Below, piece after piece: positions 39,101-46,963 of a stretch of 64,000 nucleotides of DNA. The position numbers were made by a program, and so were the translations under genes. The notes beneath the pieces were generated by a model. The model ran no database searches. It had not been told where the DNA came from and saw nothing but the letters and a program-made list of their open reading frames with translations. Position 1 is the first letter of the stretch. The number at the start of each line of letters is the position of its first letter. This DNA comes from Shewanella sp. KX20019. GTDB lineage: Bacteria > Pseudomonadota > Gammaproteobacteria > Enterobacterales > Shewanellaceae. The stretch is from positions 4,960,001-5,024,000 of the forward strand of contig NZ_CP068437.1 of NCBI RefSeq assembly GCF_016757755.1. The letters run 5' to 3'.

Positions 39101-39977
39101 GATGAACTGGAATAAAGAGCTACAACCTGACACGCTTTACATGACGGTTCTCGAGATAGGGACCGGCCCAGATGCACCCGATAACATAGGTCTAATGCCA
39201 GTAGAGTTATATCGCTCAGCAACTTATGTCAGCAGCAGTTTAGATGCGACAGCAATCGATGCCGGCGACATGTTAACCATGAGTATTGAGCTAGCTGCTA
39301 ATTCTGCTAATGAGGATATGCAGTTTGAGATTCAAACTTCTATCCCCGCTGGATTAACTATTGCTAGTGACTCTCATAGTGGTGTTGTTGATGGCGAAAC
39401 TCTAACGTGGCAAGTCACTCAAGCTGCCAATAGCGACGCACAAGTCATTGTACTAACGCTGGCGACAACAGATGTGGTGATGTCTACCGAGCTCAATTTT
39501 TATGTTAGTCACACAGTGAACAATGACAGTGTAACTGAGACATTAGCGCCGGTACATTTAGAGGGGATCCCTGTAGCCAAAATCAATGGTGAGTCAACAT
39601 CGACTACCAGTGCTGATGAGCAAACAGTAGTCAACCTATCGGCTAGCGACAGCACTGCACCCAACAGTACAGATACGCTGAGCTACGCCTGGGTACAAAC
39701 TTCAGGACCTGCTGTAACAATAGATGATGCAACGATGATGGATATCGCGGTAACGCTACCTGATGTTGATGCTGATACCACTGTAGAACTTGAGCTGACG
39801 GTGAGTAATGGGATGAAAACCGCTATTGCAGCAACAGCCAGTATCGCCATCACAGCTGATGTTGCACCAGCTCCAGTACCGACACCTGAGCCAAGTGACT
39901 CTAGCGGTGGTGCCATGGGACTATCAGTCCTGTTGTTAGGAGTATTAGGTTTACGTCGTCGTTCAAAGAGGTCGTAA
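36138..39977 (+). CDS. S8 family serine protease with PA insert and GlyGly-CTERM tail
   Basis: A 1279-residue secreted subtilase. After the signal peptide comes an I9-type prodomain (about residues 50-170). The catalytic domain has Asp202 (IIDTGI), His276 (NGHGSHTA), oxyanion Asn386 (AGNSGP) and Ser608 (GTSMSSPHVAG). A protease-associated (PA) insert lies around residues 440-560, then beta-sandwich domains and a C-terminal GlyGly-CTERM tail (SSGGAMG, hydrophobic helix, RRRSKRS). The tail is normally processed by a rhombosortase on the way out through type II secretion; no rhombosortase gene is in this window. It is a surface or released protease for degrading external protein. Confidence 0.9.
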   Translation: MKLIYKKSLIAAALGLALSPVSQASMLDSRGLDADSGQRSNKIQPSKRNTDNLYMVLLDDQPLATYKGGIANLQATSVLTNSANKTQHKGTLNVQSAASQSYLKYLSQQTNSTLKRAQASLNRQLTVDSQYQIALNGFSTTLSEQEAMQLQNVAGVKLVQKVQRRHLTTDSGPKHIQAPSAWDGTATGMATQGEGIIVGIIDTGISAFNPSFADVGGDGYDHTNPLGEGVYLGHCADSELAHYCNDKLIGIWAHDGVLADYIPEGDDVIGIDHNGHGSHTASTTAGNVVKNVPIYNVMGDEAEFTFGQISGVAPHANIISYQVCAADAGCWTDVTALAVEHAIENGVQVLNYSVGGGASNPWYDTDAAAFLSAREAGIHVATSAGNSGPEAGTVGSPGNAPWITTVAAYTHDRSFTDKDVSFTGGDSSLASLSGKAATGGITANVVHAADFGDADCLEPFASDTFNGEIVICQRGDIARVSKGTNVLAGGAGGMILINIDGGAETVNADFHVLPAIHVDAAQGNELTTWLSMGSDHTATIDSSTMESNPDNADIAAVFTSRGPEPIMNRWLTPHVAAPGVAIYAANSEYQPWREEKTESPYTFMDGTSMSSPHVAGAMALIAALKPEWTPAELQSALMLTAEFNTRKDDGVTPSDFFDSGAGSIRINNALNSGLIMDVTYQEYLDANPDLGGKPEEMNMPSAIQSDCMISCNWSRTFTATAASTWTTSGDASVDGLTVSASPSTFTLAAGESITLDVNATISSGFDSEYGMGRLLLTPSDSSLTPSAMPVIGTFVAGGYPSKTRLETSKNIAGMAIEGITTVGSDNVHVGVFELAEVETITVSIPRDDSDGASWPTNVYNDSSYFYSQLINITPNTKRIVARIKDTSSPDLDLYIGRDANYNGKPDDYYEMAELLCMSATETAFENCEVNDPQPGTYYVAVHNFGDTSAPSDTIDDITIELTTIGKDDSSITVDYNAQVDANEDIGLVMNWNKELQPDTLYMTVLEIGTGPDAPDNIGLMPVELYRSATYVSSSLDATAIDAGDMLTMSIELAANSANEDMQFEIQTSIPAGLTIASDSHSGVVDGETLTWQVTQAANSDAQVIVLTLATTDVVMSTELNFYVSHTVNNDSVTETLAPVHLEGIPVAKINGESTSTTSADEQTVVNLSASDSTAPNSTDTLSYAWVQTSGPAVTIDDATMMDIAVTLPDVDADTTVELELTVSNGMKTAIAATASIAITADVAPAPVPTPEPSDSSGGAMGLSVLLLGVLGLRRRSKRS

Positions 39978-39993
39978 ATCTAGTCATAAAGGG

Positions 39994-40020
39994 GGGCGTT
40001 ATTTTGAAGTGGTAACGCCC
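39994..40020. other. Hairpin after the S8 protease gene
   Basis: GGGCGTTA pairs with TAACGCCC over an 11-base loop, 16 bases after the stop codon. No T run follows, so it may be a processing or stabilising hairpin upstream of the true terminator. Confidence 0.4.
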
Positions 40021-40083
40021 AAAACGTAAGGTTTCTTGTCAATTAAGATCGCTAATAGAGGATCTTTTAGGGTTAATACTTTT

Positions 40084-40104
40084 GCCGACTGCATTGCAGT
40101 CGGC
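40084..40104 (+). terminator. Terminator between convergent S8 protease and barrel protein genes
   Basis: A ten-base perfect stem (GCCGACTGCA/TGCAGTCGGC) followed by six T, located about 105 bases after the protease stop codon. Confidence 0.8.
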
Positions 40105-40129
40105 TTTTTTCTACCTCTTACAAATCGTG

Positions 40130-40669
40130 TTAGAACTTATAATCAAGCGTCAAATACACTTGCTGGCTGTTATCAATAGTGATCCCATGACGTTCGTAAT
40201 CTTGCTCTAGATAGCGATAACCGAGATCTGACGAAAAGTGTTCGCTCCATTGATATTGCATGCCTACCTGGCCACCCCAGACAGGCGCAGTATCTGCACG
40301 CCCTGCTATTTTATTATCGTTAACGCCGGCAGTAACACCGGCAAATAAGTTAACGTCTTTATGCACTGGGATGAGATAATCGTATGAGATCAGCCAGCTG
40401 TATTGCTCCTGTTTATAGTCACTACCCGCTTGGGAAAACTCATCTTCCATATAGCCAAAAGTACCTGTGATCCGGTGCTGTTGTTCAATCAACACGCCCG
40501 CTCTTCCTTGCCACGACATATCTTCAGTATCATGCTGTATCTTGCCATCAACCTTGTCTGTTTGATAACCCGCAGCCGCACCAACGAAGAATTCAACTTC
40601 AACTGCATTAGCGCTACCGACCAGTAACCCTGAACATAGAACACCTGCTAGCATTGTTTTAATTTTCAT
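40130..40669 (-). CDS. Small outer-membrane beta-barrel protein (OmpA/OmpW-like)
   Basis: A 179-residue protein with a signal peptide (SANA-VE) and about eight beta strands, ending in YLTLDYKF with C-terminal Phe. The ATG at 40669 has GAGG seven bases upstream and gives a proper signal peptide; a longer in-frame start at 40813 would add an unrelated hydrophobic leader. It resembles the porin-family small barrels (OMP_b-brl). Function unknown; monocistronic. Confidence 0.75.
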   Translation of the reverse strand: MKIKTMLAGVLCSGLLVGSANAVEVEFFVGAAAGYQTDKVDGKIQHDTEDMSWQGRAGVLIEQQHRITGTFGYMEDEFSQAGSDYKQEQYSWLISYDYLIPVHKDVNLFAGVTAGVNDNKIAGRADTAPVWGGQVGMQYQWSEHFSSDLGYRYLEQDYERHGITIDNSQQVYLTLDYKF

Positions 40670-41046
40670 AACAAACCTCACTAATGACTTATCTGTTTCG
40701 TGTCGTAATCGACATTGAGAACAGATTAACCGTAAGATTAACAATAAAAAAGTGCCTATCGCCAGCCAGTTTGTATTGAATAATGTGACAGTCAATAAAC
40801 CGTCAACATCCATTAACGTACTGTTTTTAATCCCTTAACAAGGGGGTTATCAGCAGCCAGCGTTTCAATCTTCACTCAGCTGAGTGGTACTGCTCCTTTA
40901 TATTCAAGACAATCTACTGCGCCTAAAGGCATTTACTGCGCAGTCAAGTACAACTCCTATGCTGCTAGAGAATAAACTCAGAAGAGATGTTAATTAGCTT
41001 TGGAGAAACGTAAACTTATCTAAGCCGAACCCACTCTAATTGGCTA
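40670..41046. other. 377-base gap with a 14-base palindrome
   Basis: No gene was seen. CACTCAGCTGAGTG at 40873-40886 is a perfect palindrome, and TACTGCGC occurs twice around 40915-40945. No coding potential. Confidence 0.4.
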
Positions 41047-41373
41047 TTAATGGCTATGCCCTTGGGATAGATTGATCATAATCACGCCTGCGGCCACAAG
41101 ACCCATACCCACCCAAGTGGTTAAATCCAAATGTTGACGATAGAATAACGCGGATAGCAAGGTGACAGTGACGATAGCAAGGCCCGCCCAAAGCGCATGC
41201 ACCACACCGACAGGCATGCCTTTCATCGCTTGGCCTAGAAAGATAAATGCCGTCAAATGCCCCAGTATGACCATTGCAGCTGGCAACGGCTTGCTAAAGC
41301 CATCAGTCGCCTTAAGCGCCACATGAGATAAAGCTTCAGCCATGACACCTAGTAATAGAAAGATCCAACTCAT
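41047..41373 (-). CDS. SMR family small multidrug transporter
   Basis: A 108-residue protein with four membrane helices. The essential Glu of the family is Glu13 (MAEALSHVALK). Conserved blocks include VVHALWAGLAIV (equivalent to the central YAIWxG motif) and the C-terminal GMGLVAAGVIMINL. It should exchange protons for cationic or guanidinium-type substrates as a dimer. Its promoter carries the same operator as PsiE, Fe-ADH and NDH-2 in this window, so it is probably controlled by the LysR protein at 44550. Confidence 0.85.
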   Translation of the reverse strand: MSWIFLLLGVMAEALSHVALKATDGFSKPLPAAMVILGHLTAFIFLGQAMKGMPVGVVHALWAGLAIVTVTLLSALFYRQHLDLTTWVGMGLVAAGVIMINLSQGHSH

Positions 41374-41450
41374 AATGTAAGCCTTAAATTTTAAACTGTT
41401 CGGCAGGCAAAGCCCGCTACAAAGATTGGGATAGTGGTTTTATTGCAGCT

Positions 41451-41516
41451 ATTATATTGGTAATCAATAAGATGATAATCTACTGAAACAGCAAATCACT
41501 TTTACTAGGTAGTAAT
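41451..41516 (-). promoter_or_regulatory. Promoter and LysR-type operator upstream of the SMR gene
   Basis: Read on the minus strand: operator at 41495-41516 (inverted repeat ATTACT-N10-AGTGAT), 16 bases, -35 TTATCA, 16 bases, -10 TATAAT (41451-41456). The layout is identical to those at 42070, 44347 and 45522. Confidence 0.75.
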
Positions 41517-41561
41517 AAAGTAATGTGGTCGAATTGAAAAATAAGCCAACAGATCGCAGTA

Positions 41562-41990
41562 TCAATGACGCTGTTTGGGTGATACCAGCCAATAAGTTAC
41601 CCCTAGCGCGATAATGACTGCCGCTGAGGCCCATACATATTCAGGCTCCACCTCTTTAAAGTCTAAGACGATAATTTTTCGGGAGATCGCCATCAATGCA
41701 GTCGCTATTACAATCTGCACATGGATCACCTCCTCTTTCAGATAGATGGTAATATTTTGGAAAATTTCAATCGCAATTAGCACCGCGAGGAAAGAGCCGA
41801 AAATAACCAGTATGTCCTTCATATCGATCAAGCCGTAGGGTGGCGTCATGATTTCAATAAACAACACCCGCCCGACATCAATCACACTCCATAGAATGAC
41901 CAATGTCATCAACACCGCTAATATCCGCACCGCATAGTGCACAACTTGACCCAACTTATTAATCAGTGGCTCTTTCTCTATTTTTTCCAT
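41562..41990 (-). CDS. PsiE family (phosphate-starvation-inducible) membrane protein
   Basis: A 142-residue protein with four membrane helices and the PsiE family pattern (DMKDILVIFGSFLAVLIAIEIF and HVQIVIATALMAISRKIIVLD). The function is not established. Its promoter carries the shared operator, linking it to the alcohol/aldehyde and respiratory genes nearby rather than clearly to phosphate. Confidence 0.85.
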   Translation of the reverse strand: MEKIEKEPLINKLGQVVHYAVRILAVLMTLVILWSVIDVGRVLFIEIMTPPYGLIDMKDILVIFGSFLAVLIAIEIFQNITIYLKEEVIHVQIVIATALMAISRKIIVLDFKEVEPEYVWASAAVIIALGVTYWLVSPKQRH

Positions 41991-42069
41991 CTAGCGCTCC
42001 GGTATTAATCAGATAAAGTATTTTAAGCGGTTATTCATACTGTTAGACCAACTCCGCTTTGGTGGAGGT

Positions 42070-42135
42070 ATTATATTCATTTACGCAGAGATGATAATCC
42101 ACCTGAAATACAATTATCTTTTACCAGACAGAAAT
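42070..42135 (-). promoter_or_regulatory. Promoter and LysR-type operator upstream of psiE-like gene
   Basis: Minus strand: operator at 42114-42135 (the weakest of the four copies), 16 bases, -35 TTATCA, 16 bases, -10 TATAAT (42070-42075). The start codon is 80 bases downstream. Confidence 0.7.
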
Positions 42136-42252
42136 AATTAATACCCACGTGTTCCCATAAAAGCGTCCGTCTACTCAAATGGCTTTAGCTCTCCGATGAC
42201 AATGGCGCCAAAGTACAACTTTTCGTGCGAGCGCTACCCTAATGTTAGTCAT

Positions 42253-42276
42253 AAAAAAAGCGCCGAAGCGCTTTTT
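42253..42276 (-). terminator. Terminator of the gfa gene
   Basis: AGCGC/GCGCT stem with a CGAA loop between A and T runs. On the minus strand it lies 40 bases past the gfa stop. Confidence 0.8.
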
Positions 42277-42316
42277 ATCATGTCCAATAATAGTGACATC
42301 AATATATCAGTCTGTT

Positions 42317-42874
42317 TTAGCCGTTATTTGCAACATGAGCTGCGATGGCATCCATCAATACTGGGGATAGGCAATCATATGGCGCCAATCCTAGATCTGT
42401 TAATGTATTGCGAACATCTGCCATAGCTTCAGGTGCAGTGCCAGACTCAATGATTGAAGAGACAAAAGCTGCAAACTCAGGTGCAGACCAACCTTGTTGC
42501 TTAGATAGCTCTGTATGTACAAAGTCTAAACCATAGAAAGGGTGGCCAGTGTTTTCGATACGACCATACATATGAGTACCGCACTCTTTACAAGCATGAC
42601 GCTGAATTGCCGCTGATTCATCGATGACCTGTAATTTATCAGCGTTGGCAGTCACGCTAACCATCTCTTTTGAAACCACAGCGATCTGGGCAAACAGAGC
42701 GCCTTCGGGCTTCCAGCACTTGCTACAACCACATACGTGGTTATGTGCCGTTTGCGCTGCTACGGCAACTTCTACCGGATTGCTTGAACATTGGCACTGT
42801 AATGAACCGCCAGTAAAACCTTCCGCTGTTGCTACAATGCCGTTATCGACCTGTGGGTGAATTAATGTTGTCAA
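42317..42874 (-). CDS. gfa: GFA-family glutathione-dependent formaldehyde-activating protein
   Basis: A 185-residue cytoplasmic protein with the zinc-binding GFA fold: CQC near residue 29, a CGCSKCWKP motif, and a later CKECGTHMYG. In Paracoccus it is described as S-(hydroxymethyl)glutathione synthase, although catalysis versus simple glutathione carriage is debated. It lies downstream of an Fe-ADH gene in the same direction, separated by a MITE-like element. Together they suggest handling of formaldehyde or another short aldehyde. Confidence 0.85.
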   Translation of the reverse strand: MTTLIHPQVDNGIVATAEGFTGGSLQCQCSSNPVEVAVAAQTAHNHVCGCSKCWKPEGALFAQIAVVSKEMVSVTANADKLQVIDESAAIQRHACKECGTHMYGRIENTGHPFYGLDFVHTELSKQQGWSAPEFAAFVSSIIESGTAPEAMADVRNTLTDLGLAPYDCLSPVLMDAIAAHVANNG

Positions 42875-42931
42875 AATGATTACTCCAAAAATGTGGCTAA
42901 GCTCTGTTCAACAGGGCTTAGCCTGCTAGTT

Positions 42932-43095
42932 ATACCAATCTGGATAAGTTAAGTGTTCATAACATTACGCAGGAAAAACCGCTTAGAACAAGGCATGAGT
43001 TGCTGGTAACTAATTATTCTAATTACAAAACTCATAACGTAGTTATCAGCGATTTTGACCAGTAAGAATGATCAAATATTTATGTAAGTTGGTAT
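42932..43095. mobile_element. MITE-like element with imperfect terminal inverted repeats
   Basis: About 164 bases bounded by ATACCAA and TTGGTAT; reading inward from both ends the similarity continues (ATACCAA, then a T, then ATAA). The interior is AT-rich with no coding capacity. The right end touches the stop codon of the Fe-ADH gene (43095-43097). A matching short duplication (TA/TTA) is possible but not certain. Confidence 0.55.
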
Positions 43096-44246
43096 TACAT
43101 AGCTTGTTTAAAAATATTGATAATGTCTTCAGTGGTGGCTTTTCTTGGGTTGGTTAAAGAGCACGCATCGTTTAAGGCATTAATCGCCATAAACTCAAGT
43201 TTGTCCTCTGTGACACCAAGATCGGCAAGCTTTTGTGCGGTTCCCACAGAGGCTGAAAGTCGTTCGATTTCAACAATGCCAGCTTCTGCTGCATCGGCAG
43301 TCGTCATATCTCTAGTATCGACTCCCATCGCTTTAGCAATATCGGCAAAGCGCTCACTGCTAACCACAGCGTTGTAACGTGAAACCTTAGGTAGCAAGAT
43401 GGCATTACATAAGCCGTGTACTAGGTCATACACACCACCAAGTTGATGTGCGATAGAGTGGGAGTAGCCTAACGACGCATTAGAAAACGCCATGCCAGCA
43501 AGATATTCGCCGTATTGCATGCCATCACGCGCTTGACGGTCTTCCCCATTATCGACAGCCTTTTTCAGGTTTTGCGCAATTAGCTCAATAGCCTTAATCG
43601 CCGAGGCATCGGTTATTGGCGTTGCTGCGGTAGAGACATAAGCTTCTACTGCATGGGTCAACGCATCCATACCGGTTGCAGCGGTAAGTGACTTTGGCAT
43701 TGCCACCATAAGTTCTGAGTCATTCACAGCAATAATCGGTGTCAGGTTTTTATCGACAACCGGATACTTGGTCTGGTCTTCTTCGTTGGCAACAACCGCA
43801 AATATGGTCATTTCAGCAGCGGTGCCCGCTGTAGTATTCACTGTAACCAGAGGTAACTGCGGTTTAGCCGATAAATGTACTCCCTTAGAGTAATCACGAA
43901 TATGGCCACCATTTGTTGCCACTAAGGCGATGCCTTTGGCACAGTCATGAGGGGAACCGCCCCCAAATGAGATCACAAAGTCACAATCCTCAGCTTTGAG
44001 GATCTCAAGGCCTTGCTCGATGTTGTTCTCTGTCGGGTTAGGTTGTACACCATCGAAGATGGTGAAAGCGATATCGTGTGCAGTCAACTCTTCGGTAAGC
44101 TTATCGACGAGTTTAATGTCAACCAGCGCCTTATCTGTCACAACCAAGGCTTTATTAAAATTTCTTGCTTGTAGTTCACTACCTAATTGTTTGATGGCAT
44201 TGGGTCCCATCATCGACATTGGTGGCATATAGAATGTTGTGCTCAT
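43095..44246 (-). CDS. Iron-containing alcohol dehydrogenase
   Basis: A 383-residue group III (Fe-dependent) alcohol dehydrogenase. The NAD-binding motif is FGGGSPHDCAKG. Metal ligands are visible as Asp in AVNDSELM, and His in DALTHAVEAY, SIAHQLGG and DLVHGLCNA. The ATG at 44246 has AAGG eight bases upstream; a longer in-frame start at 44303 would add a hydrophobic leader unlike the family. It resembles YiaY/AdhB-type enzymes acting on short alcohols and aldehydes. It is divergent from a LysR gene and shares its operator-bearing promoter region. Confidence 0.9.
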   Translation of the reverse strand: MSTTFYMPPMSMMGPNAIKQLGSELQARNFNKALVVTDKALVDIKLVDKLTEELTAHDIAFTIFDGVQPNPTENNIEQGLEILKAEDCDFVISFGGGSPHDCAKGIALVATNGGHIRDYSKGVHLSAKPQLPLVTVNTTAGTAAEMTIFAVVANEEDQTKYPVVDKNLTPIIAVNDSELMVAMPKSLTAATGMDALTHAVEAYVSTAATPITDASAIKAIELIAQNLKKAVDNGEDRQARDGMQYGEYLAGMAFSNASLGYSHSIAHQLGGVYDLVHGLCNAILLPKVSRYNAVVSSERFADIAKAMGVDTRDMTTADAAEAGIVEIERLSASVGTAQKLADLGVTEDKLEFMAINALNDACSLTNPRKATTEDIINIFKQAM

Positions 44247-44346
44247 TTTAATTTCCTTAATTAATATAAAAACAGGCAGCCTCTTTAGATAAAATGGAAC
44301 CACTGAAAGTCGAGGCTGGATGACTCAAGGTCATTCGATGGCAGTA

Positions 44347-44412
44347 ATTATATTCCTTACTCACGAGTTGATAATCCCCACTTTCAGCAAATTACTTTTT
44401 ACACTGAGTAAT
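44347..44412 (-). promoter_or_regulatory. Promoter and LysR-type operator between Fe-ADH and LysR genes
   Basis: Minus strand: operator at 44391-44412 (ATTACT-N10-AGTAAT, a perfect inverted repeat), 16 bases, -35 TTATCA, 16 bases, -10 TATAAT (44347-44352). It lies in the intergenic region divergent from the LysR gene. Confidence 0.8.
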
Positions 44413-44549
44413 AATAAATCTAAGCAGAATAGCTATTTTAGTGATAGAAAAGATCGCGAAGAGACTCAAATAAAACAGGAGATTGCATTTAGAGAGGATT
44501 GGATAATAATTAGGGGATACTCAACAGAAATAACCTCTTGAGAGCCATT

Positions 44550-45419
44550 ATGTTTAAATGGGAAGGCCTGTGTGAATTCGTTGCAGTAGCTGAAACCGAA
44601 AGCTTTACCAAGGCGTCACAACGCTTAGGGATCTCCACTGCCCAAGTTAGCAGACAGATCAGCGCACTGGAATCTCGGCTTGCGGCAAAGTTATTTCTAC
44701 GCACCACCAGAAAAGTGTCTGTAACCGAAGTAGGCCAGATCTATTATCAACATTGTCGGCAGCTTCTTGATGGGCTAGATGAAGCAGAGCGAGCTATCAC
44801 TAATTTGCAAACCATTCCTAGGGGATTGTTAAAAATCACCGCCCCAGTCAGTTATGGCGAAAAATATATTGCCCCCTTGATCAACGACTTTACCGTATTA
44901 TATCCAGAACTGGAGGTAAAGCTGGTGCTCACTAATCAACAAGTGGACCTAATTGATGAAGGATATGATCTCGCCATTCGGCTCGGACAATTAGCAGACT
45001 CTAGCATGATGGCCAAAAAGTTAAGCACACGAACACAATACGTTTGCGCATCGCCTGCTTATATTACTACTTACGGTATCCCCCACTCGTTGTCAGAGTT
45101 AGAACAGCATAATTGCTTATTAGGTACAATGGATTATTGGCGTTTTCAAGTTAAAGGCAAGACAACAAATGTTCGCGTCAGCGGCACACTCAGCTGCAGC
45201 AGTGGCCATGCTTTGGTCGATGCCGCTATAAAAGGTATCGGTATCGTTCAACTTCCTGATTTTTATGTTTCCAATTTCCTAGAAAGTAAGCAGCTAGTGA
45301 CACTGCTCGAGCACAACCGCCAACCCGAAGAGGGTATTTGGGCCATCTATCCGCAAAACCGCCACTTATCACCCAAGGTGCGTATGTTGCTCGACTACCT
45401 CACCACAGCCCTCAAATAA
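44550..45419 (+). CDS. LysR family transcriptional regulator
   Basis: A 289-residue LysR protein. The N-terminal winged helix (VAETESFTKASQRLGISTAQVSRQ) is followed by a linker helix and a periplasmic-binding-like effector domain (LLKITAPVSYGEKYIAPL onward). The ATG at 44550 is preferred over an in-frame TTG at 44538. It is divergent from the Fe-ADH gene, the classic LysR arrangement. The operator found in four promoters around it (inverted repeat at about -60) is the likely binding site, suggesting it activates SMR, PsiE, Fe-ADH and NDH-2. Confidence 0.9.
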   Translation: MFKWEGLCEFVAVAETESFTKASQRLGISTAQVSRQISALESRLAAKLFLRTTRKVSVTEVGQIYYQHCRQLLDGLDEAERAITNLQTIPRGLLKITAPVSYGEKYIAPLINDFTVLYPELEVKLVLTNQQVDLIDEGYDLAIRLGQLADSSMMAKKLSTRTQYVCASPAYITTYGIPHSLSELEQHNCLLGTMDYWRFQVKGKTTNVRVSGTLSCSSGHALVDAAIKGIGIVQLPDFYVSNFLESKQLVTLLEHNRQPEEGIWAIYPQNRHLSPKVRMLLDYLTTALK

Positions 45420-45521
45420 GTTTTTAATGTCCCTGCACTGACCTGCAACAAGCTATCACCTCGCCTCTAGCAACTAATAAAACAATGTATTCATATGCTT
45501 GCTATTACTCACAACACTACT

Positions 45522-45587
45522 ATTACCAGGTGGTAAAAGTAATTTACCTTTTTGGCCAATTGTTCCAAATACGATGGTAACTATAAT
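45522..45587 (+). promoter_or_regulatory. Promoter and LysR-type operator upstream of NDH-2
   Basis: Plus strand: operator at 45522-45543, 16 bases, -35 TTGTTC (45560-45565), 16 bases, -10 TATAAT (45582-45587). Operator sequence and all spacings match the three minus-strand promoters. Confidence 0.8.
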
Positions 45588-45593
45588 GAGCCC

Positions 45594-45696
45594 ATCTTAA
45601 GTCCTGAGGACGAGCGCTTCCCTTTCGGAACGCACAAGCCCTAAGGCAATTGTCAAAAGTATTACAGCACCGATTACGGTGCACAGAGGAACTATT
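45594..45696 (+). other. Structured 5' leader of the NDH-2 gene (candidate cis-regulatory RNA)
   Basis: From the predicted start near 45594 the leader shows GTCC-TGA-GGAC (45601-45611), a GCG/TTCC stem with bulge and five-base loop (45614-45633), a weak GCC-CTAA-GGC hairpin (45638-45647), and GCACCG-ATTA-CGGTGC (45667-45682). The last ends 3 bases before the ribosome site. It matches no riboswitch class I recognise. Confidence 0.4.
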
Positions 45697-46905
45697 ATGT
45701 CTCGTATTGTTATTGTTGGTGGCGGCGCAGCTGGTCTTGAAATCGCTAGCCTTTTAGGACGTTCTGTCAATCGTCAAGATGAAGTCGTCCTTGTCGAAGG
45801 GGAGACTCACCATTACTGGAAGCCTCGTTTCCATGAGATTGCCGCTGGTACCTTTGATAGCGACCTCGACAGCCTTTGCTATTTTAGTCATGGCGCTAAG
45901 AATGGTTACATGCATTATCAAGCGTGGATGACAGACATCAACCGACAAGATAAACAGCTCGTGGTGCGTAAACCTAACGGAGAAGCAGATACTATTGAAT
46001 ATGATTACTTAGTGATTGCTATCGGCGCCATTAGCAACGATTTTGCGACTCAAGGTGCTAAAGAGCACTGCCTGTTTCTCGACACTCCAGAGCAAGCTCG
46101 AGATAGCTGGCACCAGATAAGCACCCTGTTACGCTCAGGCCAAGAGCGCACCATTAATATCGTCGGTGCAGGCGCTACCGGTCTTGAACTCGCTGCTGAG
46201 TTAGCTAAAGTAAGTGCAAAATTAACGAAAAACCCTTATGCCGCCAAACTAAACATCAACCTGATAGAAGCTGCTGATAGGGTGTTACCTAACAGTCCAC
46301 AGAAAATGTCAGATCTAGCTCAATCACGACTTGAGCAGTACCAGGTCAACATCATGCTCAACACCCGTATCGCCAATGTTGAAGCTTCTCGCATGACCAC
46401 CATCGATGGCAAAATATTAACCGCTGATGTCCAGTTTTGGGCTGCTGGAATTAAAGCGCCCGATTGGCTTAAAAACATCGGTGGTTTGCAGAGTAATAAC
46501 GCGAATCAGTTGATCGTTGAGCAAACACTGGCTACAACAGCAGATGCATCAATTTTCTCCCTAGGTGATTGCGCCGCGATCCCTCAGGCAGACGGTACTC
46601 AAGTGCCACCAAAAGCACAGGCTGCTAATCGCGCCGCAGTGCATCTAGCCAAGAACTTGGTGGCGCATTTAGAGGGCAAAGCGCTGAAACCTTTCGTCTA
46701 CAAGGATGGCGGAATGGTCGTTGCAATTGGGCATAACTTTGCCATCAGCACCCTGATGAATGACAGATTAGTGTTAAAAGGCCGCTTAGTTCGCCGCCTG
46801 TACGATACGATTTTCCGCCTGCATCAAAAAACGGTCAGTGGCCTATTTACCATGTCACGACTGATTATCATCAAGCGCTTAAAATGTATGTTTAAGCCAG
46901 CTTAA
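45697..46905 (+). CDS. Type II NADH dehydrogenase-like FAD oxidoreductase
   Basis: A 402-residue flavoprotein with two Rossmann motifs: FAD binding at the start (VIVGGGAAGLEIA) and NAD(P)H binding in the middle (NIVGAGATGLELA). HYWKPRFHEIAAG near residue 43 and FSLGDCAAIPQ in the C-terminal half are typical of NDH-2. The C-terminus is basic and amphipathic, as expected for membrane association. It oxidises NADH and passes electrons to quinone without proton pumping. AGAGGA lies six bases before the ATG. Its promoter carries the LysR operator. Confidence 0.85.
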   Translation: MSRIVIVGGGAAGLEIASLLGRSVNRQDEVVLVEGETHHYWKPRFHEIAAGTFDSDLDSLCYFSHGAKNGYMHYQAWMTDINRQDKQLVVRKPNGEADTIEYDYLVIAIGAISNDFATQGAKEHCLFLDTPEQARDSWHQISTLLRSGQERTINIVGAGATGLELAAELAKVSAKLTKNPYAAKLNINLIEAADRVLPNSPQKMSDLAQSRLEQYQVNIMLNTRIANVEASRMTTIDGKILTADVQFWAAGIKAPDWLKNIGGLQSNNANQLIVEQTLATTADASIFSLGDCAAIPQADGTQVPPKAQAANRAAVHLAKNLVAHLEGKALKPFVYKDGGMVVAIGHNFAISTLMNDRLVLKGRLVRRLYDTIFRLHQKTVSGLFTMSRLIIIKRLKCMFKPA

Positions 46906-46963
46906 ACTACGCAATATCCCCTGACTCGAAAGGTGCTTCAGGTCAGGGGAGCATTAAACATAC

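Noticed and set aside
40670..40813. Longer N-terminus for the small barrel protein
   Set aside because: The ATG at 40669 has GAGG upstream and a standard signal peptide; the extension does not.
42933..43094. Coding gene between gfa and Fe-ADH
   Set aside because: No frame of useful length; inverted ends indicate a non-coding element.
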